This document shows positions 11,430 to 24,239 of a stretch of 64,000 nt of DNA, piece by piece. A program made the translations under genes and the position numbers. A model generated the notes under the pieces. The model made no database searches, was not told where the DNA came from, and worked only from the letters and a program-made list of their open reading frames with translations. This DNA comes from Phocoena phocoena. Its lineage: Eukaryota; Chordata; Mammalia; Artiodactyla; Phocoenidae. The first letter of the stretch is position 1. Each line of letters begins with the position of its first letter. Location: NCBI RefSeq assembly GCF_963924675.1, contig NC_089220.1, positions 58,042,639 through 58,106,638 of the forward strand, in the 5' to 3' direction.

Positions 11430-14400
11430 ATGGGAATAGGAACATACATATCTATAATTACCATAAATGTAAATGGACTAAATGCTCCCACCCAAAGACA
11501 CAGATTGGCTGAATGGATGCAAAACCAAGACCCATATATTTGCTGTCTACAAGAGAACCACTTCAGACCTAGAGACACATACAGACTGAAAGTGAGAAGA
11601 TGGAAAAAGATATTTCATGCAAATGGAAACCAAAAGAAAGCTGGAGTAGCAATTCTCATATCAACAAAATAGACTTCAAAATAAAGACTATTAGAAGAGA
11701 CAAAGAAGAACACTACATAATGATCAAGGGATCGAGCCAAGAAGAATATATAACAATTGTAAGTATTTATGCACCCAGCATAGGAGCACCTCAATACATA
11801 AGGCAAATACTAACAGCCATAAAAGGGGAAATAGACACTAACACAATAATAGTATGGGACTCTAACACCCCACTTTCACCAATGGACAGATCATCCAAAA
11901 TGAAAATAAATAAGGAAACACAAGCTTTAAATGATACATTAAACAAGATGGATTTAATTGATATTTATAGGACATTCCATCCAAAAACAACAGAATACAC
12001 ATTCTTCTCTAGTGCTCATGGAACATTCTCTAGAATAGATCATATCTTGGGTCACAAATCAAGCCATGGTAAATTTAAGAAAATTGAAATTGTATCAAGT
12101 ATCTTTTCCAACCACAATGCTATGAGACTACATATCAATTACAGGAAAAGATCTGTAAAAAATACAAACACATGGAGCCTAAACAATACACTACTATATA
12201 ACGAAGTGATCACTGAAGAAATCAAAGAGGAAATTAAAAAATACCTAGAAACAAATGACAATGGAGACACGATGACCCAAAATCTATGGGATACAGCAAA
12301 AGCAGTTCTAAGAGGGAAGTTTATAGCAATATAATCCTACCTTAAGGAACAGGAAACATCTCGAATAAACAACCTAACCTTGCACCTAAAGCAATTAGTG
12401 AAAGACGAACAAAAAATCCCCAAAGTTAGCAGAAGGAAAGAAACCATAAAAATCAGATCAGAAATAAATGAAAAAGAAATGAAGGAAACAATAGCTAAGA
12501 TCAATAAAACTAAAAGCTGGTTCTTTGAGAAGATAAACAAAATTGATAAACCATTAGCCAGACTCATCAAGAAAAAAAGGGAGAAGACTGAAATCAGTAG
12601 AATTAGAAATGAAAAAGGAGAAGTAACAACTGACACTACAGAAATACAAAAGATCATGAGAGATTACTACAAGCAACTCTATGCCAATAAAATGGACAAC
12701 CTGGAACAAATGGACAAATTCTTAGAAATGCACAACTTGCCAAGACTGAATCAGGAAGAAATAGAAAATATGAACAGACCAATCACAAGCACTGAAATTG
12801 AAACTGTGATTAAAAATCTTCCAACAAAAAAAAGCCCAGGACCAGATGGCTTCACAGGCGAATTCTATCAAACATTTAGAGAAGAGCTAACACCTATCCT
12901 TCTCAAACTCTTCCAAAACATAGCAGAGGGAGGAACACTCCCAAACTCATTCTATGAAGACACCATCACCCTGATATGAAAACCAGACAAAGATGTCACA
13001 AAGAAAGCAAACTACAGGCCAATGTCACTGATGAACATCGATGCAAAAATCCTCAAGAAAATACTAGTATACAGAATCCAACAGCACATTAAAAGGATCA
13101 TACACCATGATCAAGTGGGGTTTATTCCAGGAATGCAAGGATTCTTCAATATACGCAAATCAATCAACGTGATACACCATATTAACAAATTGAAGGGAAA
13201 AACCATACGATCATCTCAATAGATGCAGAGAAAGCTTTCAACAAAATTCAACACCCATTTATGATAAAAAACCCTGCAGAAAGTAGGCATAGAGGGAACT
13301 TTCCTCAACATAATAAAGGCCATATATGAAAAACCCACAGCCAACATCCTCAATGGTGAAAAACTGAAAGTATTTCCACTAAGATCAGGAACAAGACAAG
13401 GTTGCCCACTCTCACCACTCTTATTCAACATAGTTCTGGAAGTTTTAGCGACAGCAATCAGAGAAGAAAAAGAAATAAAAGGAATCCAAATCAGAAAAGA
13501 AGAAGTAAAGCTGTCACTGTTTGCAGATGACACAATACTATACATAGAGAATGCTAAAGATGCTACCAGCAAACTACGAGAGCTAATCAATGAATTTGGT
13601 AAAGTAGCAGGATACAAAATTAATGCACAGAAATCTCTGGCATTCCTATACACTAATGATGAAAAATCTGAAAGTGAAATCAAGAAAACACTCCCATTTA
13701 CCATTGCAACAAAAAGAATAAAATATCTAGGAATAAACCTACCTAAGGAGACAAAAGACCTGTATGCAGAAAATTATAAGACACTGATGAAAGAAATTAA
13801 AGATGATACAAATAGATGGAGAGATATAGTGTGTTCTTGGATTGGAAGAATCAACATTGTGAAAATGACTCTACTACCCAAAGCAATCTACAGATTCAAT
13901 GCAATACTTGTCAAACTACCACTGGTATTTTTCACAGAACTAGAACAAAAAATTTCACAATTTGTATGGAAACACAAAAGACCCCAAATAGACAAAGCAA
14001 TCTTGAGAACAAAAAACGGAGCTGGAGGAATCAGGCTCCCTGACTTCAGACTATACTACAAAGCTACAGTAATCAAGAGAGTATTGTACTGGGACAAAAA
14101 CAGAAATATAAATCAATGGAACAGGATAGAAAGCCCAGAGATAAACCCACGCACATATGGTCACCTTATCTTTGATAAAGGAGGCAGAAATGTACAGTGG
14201 AGAAAGGACAGAGTCTTCTGTAAGTGTTGCTGGGAAAACTGGACAGGTACATGTAAAAGTATGAGATTAGATCACTCCCTAACACCATACACAAAAATAA
14301 GCTCAAAATGGATTAAAGACCTAAATGTAAGGCCAGAAACTATCAAACTCTTAGAGGAAAACCTAGGCAGGACACTCTATGACATAAATCACAGCAAGAT

Positions 14401-15252
14401 CCTTTTTGACCCACCTCCTAGAGAAATGGAAATATAAACAAATGGGACTCAATGAAACTTCAAAGCTTTTGTACAGGAAAGGAAACCATAAGAAAGACCA
14501 AAAGACAACCCTCAGAATGGGAGAAAATATTTGCAAATGGAGCAACTGACATAGGATTAATCTCCAAAATTTATAAGCAGCTCATGCAGCTTAATAACAA
14601 AAAAACAAACAACCCAATCCAAAAATGGGCAGAAGACCTAAATAGACATTTCTCCAAAGAAGATATACAGACTGCCAACAAACATATGAAAGAATGCTCA
14701 ACATCACTAATCATTAGAGAAATGCAAATCAAAACTAAAATGAGATATCATCTCACACCAGTCAGAATGGCCATTATCAAAAAATCTAGAAACAATAAAT
14801 GCTGGAGAGAGTGTGGAGAAAAGGGAACCCTCTTGCACTGTTGGTGGGAATGTAAATTGATACAGCCACTGTGGAGAACAGTATGGAGATTCCTTAAAAA
14901 ACTACAAATAGAACTACCATATGACCCAGCAATCCCACTACTGGGCACATACCCTGAGAAAACCATAATTCAAAAAGAGTCATGTACCAAAATGTTCATT
15001 GCAGCTCTATTTACATTAGCCCAGAGATGGAAACAACCTAAGTGTCCATCATCAGATGAATGGATAAAGAAGATGTGGCACATATATACAATGGAATATT
15101 ACTCAGCCATGAAAAGAAACGAAATTGAGGTATTTGTAATGAGGTGGATAGACCTAGAGTCTGTCATACAGAGTGAAGTAAGTCATAAAGAGAGAGACAG
15201 ATACCGTATGCTAACACATATATTTGGAATTTTAGAAAAAAATATGTCATGA
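11430..15252 (+). pseudogene. L1-B ORF2 (endonuclease / reverse transcriptase), disrupted
   Basis: ORF2p nicks target DNA and reverse-transcribes L1 RNA. The start (11430, MGIGTYISIITINVNGLN) is the conserved N terminus with the EN Asn. The EN glutamate motif reads CLQENHF instead of CLQETHF. The catalytic Asp/Asn motif reads VWDSNTPL. The SDH-like triad reads S-N-H, with Asn at 12110-12112. The RT motif FADDT is at 13520-13534, and the C-terminal cysteine-rich region ([18 protein letters not shown]) is at about 14800-14860. Breaks include a 1-bp frameshift near 11665, TAA at 12332-12334, TGA at about 12977-12979, paired shifts near 13195 and 13265, and a deletion near 14435. The normal stop is altered, so the last frame reads on to TGA at 15250-15252. 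Confidence 0.94.
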
Positions 15253-15450
15253 AGAACCTAGGGGTAAGACAGGAATAAAGACACAGACCTACTAAAGAAT
15301 GGACTTGTGGATATGGGGAGGGGGAAGGGTATGCTGTGACAAAGCGAGAGAGTGGCATGGACATATATACACTACCAAACGTAAGGTCGATAGCTAGTGG
15401 AAAGCAGCCGCATAGCACAGGGAGATCAGCTCGGTGAATTGTGATCACCT

Positions 15451-15485
15451 GGAGGGGTGGGATAGGGAGAGTGGGAGGGAGGGAG
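15451..15485 (+). other. G-rich polypurine tract in the L1-B 3' UTR
   Basis: Several GGG/GGGG runs separated by one to three bases, equivalent to 2689-2718 and 56466-56495. It is capable of quadruplex formation in principle. Confidence 0.7.
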
Positions 15486-15606
15486 ATGCAAGAGGGAAGA
15501 GATATGGGAACACTTGTATATATATAACTGATTCTTTTTGTCGTAAAGCAGAAACTAACACACCATTGTAAAGCAATTATACTCCAATAAAGATGTTAAA
15601 AAAAAA

Positions 15607-16450
15607 AAAGATTGGGAGCAACAGGAACTCTCATACATTCCTGGTGGGAATGTGAAATGGTACAACCACTTTAGAAGACAGTTTGGTGGTTTCTTACAAC
15701 ACCAAATATGCTCTTAACATGTGATCAGCAACTGCACTCCATGGTATTAACCCAAAGGACTTGAAAACTTATGTATAAATAAAAACTTGCATATAGATTT
15801 TACAACATTTTTATTCATAATTTCCAAACCTTGGAAGCAACCAAGATGTTTTTCAGAAGGTGAATAGAAAAATAAACTGTGGTTCTATTTACTTTTGTGC
15901 ATGAACAAACATCCAGACAATGTAATATTCAGAGCTAAAACATGAACTGTCAAGACATGAAAAGACATGAGGAAACTTAAGTGCATATTACTAAGTGAAA
16001 GAAACCAATCTGAAAAGGCAACATACTGTATGATTCCAGTTATATGACGTCCTGGAAAAGTCAAATCTATGGAGATAATAAAAAAAGATCAGTGGTTGTT
16101 GATGGGGGAGGGATTAACAAGCAGAGCACAGAGGATTTTTAGGGCAGTGAAAATACTTTGTATGAAATTTTAATTACAGATATATGTCATTATACATTTG
16201 TCCAAACTCACAGAATGTGCAACACCAAGGTGAAATCTAGGTAAACTGTGAACTTTGGGTGATTATGGTGTGTCAGTATGGATTCCAACCTGGTTTAAAA
16301 AGAAAAAATGTACCATTCTGGTGAGGGATGTTGATAATGAAGAAGGCTCTACATGTGTGGGAGCAAGGGGTATATGGGAAATCTCTGTACCTCCCTCTCA
16401 ATTCTGTTGTAAACATAAAAACTCTCTAAAAGTATAATCTTTAAAAAGAA
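15607..16450 (+). mobile_element. L1MA-type element, 3' segment (continues 8345-8542)
   Basis: It begins with the right TSD of L1-B (15607-15624) and continues the interrupted ORF2 C-terminal region, 3' UTR and 3' end. The 3' UTR phrases (a 'gatgttgataatgaagaagg' segment, 'atgtgtgggagcaaggggta' and the final 'ctctctaaaagtataatc') match a second element of the same family at 57085-59305. The A-rich end is near 16450. Confidence 0.88.
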
Positions 16451-17354
16451 AAACAAGTGGATCCATATATCATCTCTATAGAACAGATTAGTTAGTTACA
16501 TTGACCTTCTGGTGCATTGGAATTATTACCTCCACCTTGCCCACCTGTATGAAACACCATTGCATTGCCTTGTGTTCTGTTACAGTAAAATGTAAATAAT
16601 GCATGTTTGCACAACATGGGATCCTGGAGTATAAGCAAACTATTCTGATAACAGTATTGAAAATCTCCTGTGAACTTAATCCAATTGTATGAGTAGAGAA
16701 TAAAGATATTATGCCAAGAGTTTAAAAGGCCTAAATAAAAGAGCATTTTTTATTAGAGAAGACCATTGTGAAATTAGAAACATATTTATCTAAAAGAAAA
16801 AGATAGGAAAATGTGAATAATTCAACAAAAAGAGGAACTCTGAACTGGACAAGGAAAACAACATTCTATTTATGTCTTTGCCCAAGAATTTTCATCAGAT
16901 ACATGATGAAGAGAGTAGAAATCTATATCAAACCTATATATTATTTCTTTATAATTTATTGCAAATATTTACACACAATTGGCAGCAAATCATACATTTA
17001 CAAATGTATACATGGTTTGCTCATTAGTATTTGTAAAAATCTAGACTTACATTATTACAGTTAGGTTATCTGTAATCACCATTCCCTGTCCCCGCAAAAC
17101 AGCTAAGTTTCTAGGGCCTACTTTGGCCACAACCATTAAAGAAGTACCCTTTAGAAACTATTGCTTAAACAAGAATTATTTCTGCCTGGGTCTACCATAT
17201 ATTAAATAGTAATGGTTATATGTATAAGAATTAGAGATAGTACCAAGGAGTTGATTACCATAATTGAATATTGGTCAGAAATGGATTCTAGCAGGAGGTG
17301 ATATCTAACCTGGGTTTGGAAAAATAAAAAGAGGAAAAAAATTAACAATTTTAA
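16451..17354. other. Unrecognised AT-rich DNA
   Basis: No repeat family, RNA gene or exon is recognised. Open frames here are under 85 codons with no distinctive sequence. Confidence 0.5.
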
Positions 17355-17535
17355 ATCCAGTCTCTGTTATATCAGCTGTGTGTTTTGGACTGGTTATTTA
17401 ATCATTATGAGTTCTTAGATACAACATTCTCTAGATAAATGGAAATAATAAAGCATACTTCACAAAGCTATGGAAGGGCTAAAGGAGGTACTTTGGAAAT
17501 TATAACTGGGTTTAGCACATATCATAGATTTGCAA
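17355..17535 (+). mobile_element. MIR SINE
   Basis: It follows MIR order: 'cagctgtgtgttttggactg', 'gttatttaatc', 'gataaatggaaataataaag', 'cttcacaaagctatggaagg' and 'tttagcacatatcatag'. It is strongly diverged. Confidence 0.65.
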
Positions 17536-17694
17536 AAAAAAAAATGTTGAGTTAAATTTCTATTTTCTCATAATAGTATATCAATTAGGATATAGTTCAT
17601 TATATCAAGGATTGAGCCTGCTGGAAATTAATTTTTTTTATAACTTGCAGAATGTTTTATAAATAATGAGAAATTTAAATGGAGAAATATTTTA

Positions 17695-17850
17695 TGTTGT
17701 TTATTTATTTAACAAATATTTACTGAATGCCCACTACCTGCCAGGCAATACTCTAGGCACTTGGGATACATCAGTCAAGATCCTTTTTCCTCTGGGGGGG
17801 ATATAAAAATAAAGACAGCAATGAAAACTTTAATGAGCTAACTTAAAGGA
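17695..17850 (+). repeat. Unclassified old mammalian repeat (same family as 7786-7900 and 43625-43800)
   Basis: 'aacaaatatttactgaatgc' followed by 'ctgccaggcaatactctagg' and 'cacttgggataca' is the best-preserved copy of this family in the window. The family name is uncertain. Confidence 0.5.
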
Positions 17851-18334
17851 AAGACAGGGTAAGTGGGATGCTTGGAGTCATGATTTCCTGGGATTGTGTA
17901 GTTAAAATAGATGTGTTGCTTTTCCCATTTTTCTACCACTCTTTTAGGTCCAACCCCTACTTTACTCTGCATCCTGGAAGGTTTACTTCTACAATGTGGC
18001 ATTGCTCAGGCTTCCTTTCTAATTGTTTTATGAGCCAGTTAAGCCACTGGGAGTTAGTGACAAAAAATTAGAAAAGAAAGAATGAGAGTGATTCTTCACA
18101 TACCAGCACTTTTGTTCTAGAAATCATTGCCTCCTTCCACTACTATGGGTATCAAGGAAAGATTAACCACCGCACTCTTGAGGCAGCTGCAACTTTAAGG
18201 AGCTCAAAAAACACTATTTCCTCACCATTTCCCTTTACCCTCTTGGGAGTCTTAGATCTTAGCCATCGCTGTCACGTGTGTCATGTTGAAAATCATGAAC
18301 CTCACTGAGCCTGAAATTTTTGCTCTATAAAAAC

Positions 18335-18490
18335 AAATACATCTATCATATTGTGGTTTTGATTTGCATTTCTCTGATTAGAGATGCTGAACACCTTTCA
18401 TGTACCTGTTGGCTGTTTGTATATCTTTAGCAAAATGTCTCATCAAGTTGTTTGCCCATTTTTTAATCAGGTTCTTTTTTTGCTACTGAG
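18335..18490 (-). mobile_element. Ancient L1 fragment (antisense)
   Basis: 'gtggttttgatttgcatttc' followed by 'tctgattagagatgctgaac' and 'tgtttgcccattttttaatc' is the usual antisense of L1 ORF2/3' region. The preceding 17851-18334 is unrecognised. Confidence 0.75.
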
Positions 18491-18590
18491 TTTCAGTTCC
18501 TACAGTTAACAATATGGTGTTGTGCCCTTAAAAACTTAAGGGGATAGCTCTCATACTCAATGTTCTTACCTGCCCCTCATCTCCCGGCCG

Positions 18591-18672
18591 CCACACACAC
18601 ACAGACGCACACACACACACACACACATACACGCACACAGAAGAAAAGAAAAAAAAAAAGAAAGAAAAGACA
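18591..18672. repeat. (CA)n microsatellite followed by an A-rich tract
   Basis: A mostly CA run at 18591-18640 with a few interruptions (CAGACG, CATACACG), followed by an A/G-rich stretch of AAAG-type units to about 18672. Confidence 0.9.
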
Positions 18673-18679
18673 AACTAGC

Positions 18680-18838
18680 AAAGGGGATCTTTTGGAGGTG
18701 ATGTATATGTTTATTGTCTTTTTTGTTGTGATGGTATTACAGGTGTATACATATGTACAACCTCATAAAAATGTATATATTAAATATGTGAAACTTTTTG
18801 TACATTAAGTATACCTTAGTAAAGTTGGCTTATTCTTC
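18680..18838 (+). mobile_element. L1 3'-end fragment (L1M-type)
   Basis: 'aggtgatgtatatgtttatt', 'tgtgatggtattacaggtgt' plus 'atacatatgt', then 'taccttagtaaagttggct' is the typical L1M 3' terminus. The end at about 18838 lacks a clear A tail. Confidence 0.7.
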
Positions 18839-19084
18839 CTTGACCCAAAGCTCTGTGTGAAATCCAGCAGATAGCAAAACAAAGGTCCATATATATCTCA
18901 GCTCTACTTTTGGTTTTTCTTTTTTACATTTCAATGGACTGAACCCCCACTAAAAGAAAAAAAAGTATTACAACATCTTATTTACAATGTCTTTATAATA
19001 ATGCTTCATAACGGGTAGGATAATTCCACCCTTCATATTCTTCTTTTTCTGAAAATAGTACGTGAACTTCTTTAGCCCTTTAAT

Positions 19085-19290
19085 CTTCCATGTAAATTTG
19101 AAAATCAACCTAACAACTTTCATGTAAAACTTCGTTGGAATTTTTATTGGAACGACATTGAATGTATAGAAGAGTTAGTGGTGAATTCACATCTTAGAGA
19201 AATGATTGTATGACATAATTTTTCTGGTATTATGGTAATTTATATTTACATATTTTCTAATATTCAGGCAGTCTTCAATAAAACCACTTT
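19085..19290 (-). mobile_element. Possible ancient L1 fragment (antisense)
   Basis: 'gttggaatttttattggaac' followed by 'gacattgaatgtatagaaga' resembles antisense L1 ORF2 sequence. It is short and diverged. Confidence 0.5.
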
Positions 19291-21124
19291 GTCATGGTGT
19301 AGTACATTGTTCAGTAAATGCTGCATTTGAATTGGCAATACTTGCTTTAAAATGGTCACATCTAGATCTATGAGAAAAATGCACTTCTAGTTGCCTTCTC
19401 ATTATGTATTCTGTCTTTCTTGATACCAATTCCTTTCTTTTTTTGGTAGTTGGAATCATAAACAAGCTGGAACTATTTGCTACTTTTGTTCTCTAGAAGA
19501 CTTTGAAAAATATTTCAAAGATGTATTATTTGAAAGCCATTTTTAATTTATGTCATAGAAAAAATGAAAAATAAAGCCTTAGACTTCTAATCCAGAATTT
19601 CCACTTTACTTTTCAAAAAACTCAATGCTGTATAAACACTTTAAATTTTAATTCAAAGTATGTATTTGCATGTCAAATAATTTAGCCCTCTAGTGTAACA
19701 AGAGATTAAATCCCCTATTTGAGCTCTACCAAATCTATCAAAATAAATTGCTTGAATATTTATTCATTATCACAAATTGCCTTTGATATTAACTGTTTTA
19801 TTTAGAATGCTATTCTAAGAGAACACTAAGTCTGGTTTGAAACTACAAATACATATAGAATAAATCATTGAGACTTGATACTCAGGACTTCCTTTGAGTA
19901 ATAACTTGCAATTTCAATTCCATACAGTACATTTTTGATCATCTTCAAGTAGTGCTCTTTGATCTAATCTAACAAAATGCAAAATTGTTCTTCAATTTGC
20001 TCAGATTAACTAATATATAGGATATAGGCTAAAGAAGAAAGGAGGGGACTTTCAATTAAAATGTAACAAGAATATGTCTTCATTTCTTACCACAGTTAGA
20101 TTAGACTGTGATCAGTGACACATTATTTGTTACAGAATAATCATAGAGATTGTTGCTCTGTTAACTGACTTCTAGGTCTTAAGAATGAATTTTAAATGGA
20201 AATTTTATTTATAAAAAATGGAGGCAGCACTGAAATAAAGTCATTGACATATGCTGAAATCACAAACTGTAATTAATATATTTTATTTTGCTATATAAGA
20301 AAGCTCATAGTTTAAGAGCTTTTCTATGGATACTCCGCCCAGATAGAGAATAAGGAGATAAAATATATCTAAATTAATTTACATAAAATCTGGTGGTGCA
20401 GAGCATTCATTTATCTCAGCAGCTCTGTCAAACTAGTGAGCTGTCATACTAAGGGACAGCCTTCTAAAGTTGTTTGACTCCCACAGAAAGAATTGAAGGG
20501 TATTAGCAATATCTATCGATAGATATTAGCAGACAAGTTTATAAAAGTATTTATATTAGCTATCACTCTTTTAATATTTTATCAAACTGTTAGTAGAAAA
20601 AACAGTCTGTCTACTTTCCTCACCTTTTCTCAAAAGTATTATATCTGGCATTATTCTACTCCTAGCTTACCTTTTGCTTTTGTTGATTATATTGTTGGTT
20701 AATATACAATCATCTTAATAAGTTGATTAAATAGGGAGAAAAGTTAATCATTTCTAATATCTTCTCAAGATCAAAGCAAATATTACTTTAAAGCTGTTAA
20801 TTACTCGACTAGGACAAGTGTTAAAAATAAATGAAAAAACAAATCTTCACTATATTGGATACATTGATATACCAGAATGAGACAAACTCCAACAGATATT
20901 CTGAGATTGAGCAAAAATATCTAAGTAAATTTATTAATTCAATTATTTATTCATTCATATATTCACAATTTAAATAGATACATTTAACAACTGTTTGATA
21001 TTTAGTCCATACCACCGTAATAGTGACTATAGTTCATGGACTCTGTCCTCAAACACTAATCATACCAATGGATAAGATATTTTTATCCTCACATCAGTAA
21101 AAGATGCATAAGGTAAGTAAATTG
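19291..21124. other. AT-rich DNA without recognised features
   Basis: About 1.8 kb with no repeat or exon that I can name. It contains a perfect 20-bp palindrome at 20508-20527 (listed separately). Confidence 0.5.
20508..20527. repeat. Perfect 20-bp palindrome
   Basis: aatatctatcgatagatatt equals its own reverse complement, with a central ATCGAT. It is followed by tattagc-like repeats. No functional assignment can be made. Confidence 0.9.
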
Positions 21125-21330
21125 TTAGGAACATAGGTTCTGCCTTCAGCTTTTGTGCATCCCAAGTTGCTGGTTATTTTTATCTAACTAAAACACAAGT
21201 CACATCAGTCTAAACCTCAGTACACTTGTTCCTAAGATCAGGCTAATAATAGTAACTGCTACCTAGAGACTTTTTAAGCAAATGAATGATTTTATATAAA
21301 CTTCTGTTTTAATTATTATGACTGTTAATA
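21125..21330 (+). mobile_element. MIR SINE
   Basis: 'gttaggaacataggttctgc', 'aaacctcagtacacttgttc', 'caggctaataatagtaactg' and 'ctacctagagac' follow MIR consensus order. It is diverged. Confidence 0.6.
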
Positions 21331-21877
21331 GAATTCACAAATCTGTTGTCTTAACACACGCAGGTGTTTTAAGGGCTCCTATGCTCCATCAGTCTTATTT
21401 TGAAACATTTCAAAATATTAACTTGCCATACACAGTGAGAAGACTCCTTCAGTCCTTAAATAAGTCAGAAAAAAAGTCAAAATAATTATGTAAATGTTTA
21501 GATCAGTTATGAATTATAAAATAAAGTCTAAGATCTGTAAAATCATAGGTTCCCATGTTGTCAGGAATACTGAAGTGACCTAGAAACTAATTAATTTTCA
21601 CTCAATTCTCTTTTCCAGCCTTATTATGAGTATATTTTCAGCCTTTGTTTTCTAGCCTTTGTTTTACAATAGCTTTGAAAATAATCGCCAAGATTTTATG
21701 TGACATTTTCTCCTGCTCTCCTTTTAAAGACAAAACTAAGAGGTCACAGTGAAAAATCTTACAAAACACAAACTAATTACACTGTTGTCTTATAGAGAGA
21801 GACTGATTATCATTAACCACATAGATTCATCTGCCAGAGGAAAGAAAAAAGGTAATGTATTTTTCCCAAAAGGGAGT
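21331..21877. other. Unrecognised AT-rich DNA
   Basis: No supported gene or repeat. Open frames that extend from here into 22051 overlap the MIR and are not considered coding. Confidence 0.45.
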
Positions 21878-22090
21878 AGAAAGCATGGTGTTAGGAATGC
21901 AAATTTTAGAGTCAGAAAGACCTGCCTTAGAATGCATCCACAATTGGTTAGCTGTATGAGCTTAGAGAAGTTAATTTCTCTGTGCCTCAGTTTCTTCTTC
22001 CATGAAACAAACAGGTGTAACAATTTTACTTATCTCATTTCTAATGGTTAAATAAAGGAATGCTAGTAAAGTGTTTAAAACATGCACTGA
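21878..22090 (+). mobile_element. MIR SINE
   Basis: Clear MIR: 'tagagtcagaaagacctgcc', 'ttagctgtatgagcttagag', 'aagttaatttctctgtgcct' and 'cagtttcttcttccatgaaa', in order. It is one of the better-preserved MIR copies here. Confidence 0.85.
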
Positions 22091-22587
22091 ACTTTGTTAA
22101 CTTAAGCATTTGTAACATACTAACTAGATTCAGTTAATCACTTGGCCTCTTCTCCAGCTGATAATTAAGCATACAGATTCTGTTTAGGTTACTTAAACCC
22201 ATTTATAACTACCAGGAAGTTGAGTTCTGCAGATATTTGTAGGACATTTAGTTGGCTCAGACAGCAAGTAAAAAAAAAAAATCACTGTACTTTCCATAAA
22301 TCAAACCTTTCTTGTTTTTCAAAATAAGCAATTTTCAGAGGTGTCACTTAGGAAGGTGACACCTGTATTGTGAACATGCACAGGGAGGTGGTATCAGGGA
22401 CATGCTGTCAATTCTTATGACATTGAAAGAAAAGGTGACAAGGACAAAGAGTCTTGATGACTTGCACCTGACACAACTCCACTCATAGAGCAAAGGAGAC
22501 GAGATCAAGTTGAGACTGCCAGGGACAAGGGGATGAATACATTAAAGAAATCTGTAAATAGAAAAAGACATTAAACATGAAGGTAAG
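22091..22587. other. No recognised feature
   Basis: Single-copy-looking sequence with an A11 run near 22270. I see no coding signal. Confidence 0.45.
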
Positions 22588-22922
22588 AAATAAAAATTTA
22601 GGGACTTCCCTGGAGGCACAGTGGTTAAGAATCCACCTGCCAATGCAGGGGACATGGGTTCAATCCCTGGTCCAGGAAGATGCCACATGCTGCAGAGCAA
22701 TTAAGCCCATGCACCACAACTACTGAGCCTGTGTGCCACAAGTACTGAAGGTCACACACCTAGAGCCTGTGCTCTGCAACAAGAGAAGCCATTGCAACGA
22801 GAAGCCTGCACACTACATTGAAGAGTATCTACCACTTGCTGCAACTAGAGAAAGCCTGCTCACAGCAACAAAGACCTAATGAGGCCAAAAATAAGAAATT
22901 AATTAAAAAAAATAAAAATTTA
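22588..22922 (+). mobile_element. CHR-type tRNA-derived SINE (long form) with TSD
   Basis: SINE body at 22601-22909, flanked by a perfect 13-bp duplication, aaataaaaattta, at 22588-22600 and 22910-22922. The tRNA-like head carries an A box near 22610-22625 and a B box of the form GGTTCAATCCC. It has the long 3' region with 'gcaactagagaaagcc' and an A-rich end of AATAAGAAATTAATT type. It has lost many CpGs relative to the copy at 25104, so it is older than that one. Confidence 0.93.
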
Positions 22923-24239
22923 AGTATAGAACCTTTCCTTCACTAACAAGCATACATTATCTAACAGTAGAAGTGAAACTAGAAGATTTTTCTTCTTTTT
23001 CATTAATCTCTTTATGTCTTTCCTCAAAAGAAGAAATATGAATGACAGATAAGGAAAAAGACACTAATTACCTCAATATAAAGTGATTGGAAAGGGAAAA
23101 CATAGGAAGAGGATGTGTTTTAATGTAATAAACAATGTATGTGATGTACCTTAAACATATCAAGCATTTGATAAAGGGTAATAGCTTTCAACAGCATCGT
23201 AAAAACCTATACATAATCCCCAAATCATCATATTTTCCACTTTTCTTTAATCCTAACTCATTTCATTTCACTTGGCTTTGAGGAGGAGAAATCAGTATCT
23301 TCTGAGACTTCTTTATAATAAGTACAGCATTACTGCATGCAAGAAATATACAGTGTAAGGGAATTAGCTATCACTTTTCAAAAATATAATATTTACTTCC
23401 CATCCCTTCTTTCCCCTTCCTCCCTCCCTCCCTCCTTTCTTCCTGAACAAGAATATGAATATTCTTAATATGTACTGTTTTGCATTCAAATGAACCTGGA
23501 AAATCTATATAAGGGTAAATTCACAGTTATATCATTATATTTTCTTGGCCGTAAGTAGAAGATGTAAGTCAATGGTGGTTGTTATTCAAAAAGAACCTCC
23601 ACAATTTTATTTCAAAATGGCCACTGCCATCATAGTTGATTTACCATCCACACTTCAGAGCAACAAGGTTCACACATCTGATGTTGGTGGAATCTTTTTA
23701 TGAAAGTGCAGTATGACTTTGTCAAATATCAGCTAATATTAATCATGTATACCTAAAAACTTCATGAAAAGGAAATGATTCACATAACTAGAATCAAAGA
23801 AATTATGAAAGCAGAACTACCCAGTTATAAAACATTGTTAATAGGCTTCCACATTTATTTCTTGAGAAACTGATAAATTATAAATGAAGTCAATGTTATT
23901 CCATTTGGATGCAATTATTGAGCAATTTCATTTAAGAATATGTAATATTCTTTTGCTAAAAGGGAAAAAGCTCTTGAACATTAAAAATGTAGGTTCATAT
24001 CTCATTATTACATAACAAAAAGAGTATGAAACTAAAACCAAGAAACTTAGTTATGCCAAAAATCTATAGTCTGACTTTGCCTCTATCATATTCCTGCACT
24101 ATAATTTTCATTATATATAATTAAAAGATTGTGTTTAGTCATACTTTGTTTCCTTCCTACTCTAGCATTTTGTATTTCTAAACACATAAAAGATGGTATA
24201 ATGTTATTACAAATCACAAATGTAATGATAATATTGTAG
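22923..24239. other. AT-rich DNA, no recognised gene; CT-rich tract at about 23405-23442
   Basis: About 1.3 kb without recognised repeat families apart from a short CCTT/CCCT polypyrimidine tract. No convincing open frame. Confidence 0.5.

Larger units (their letters stand above)
8543..15606 (+). mobile_element. L1-B: nearly full-length cetartiodactyl L1 retrotransposon (inactive)
   Basis: About 7.06 kb: 5' UTR (8543-10480), ORF1 (10481-11371), a 58-bp spacer, ORF2 (11430-15252), 3' UTR, AATAAA at 15586-15591 and an A tail. By alignment with L1-C it lacks about 93 bp of the extreme 5' end, so it is slightly 5'-truncated. An 18-bp imperfect TSD flanks it. Multiple stops and frameshifts in both ORFs make it non-autonomous. 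Confidence 0.95.
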
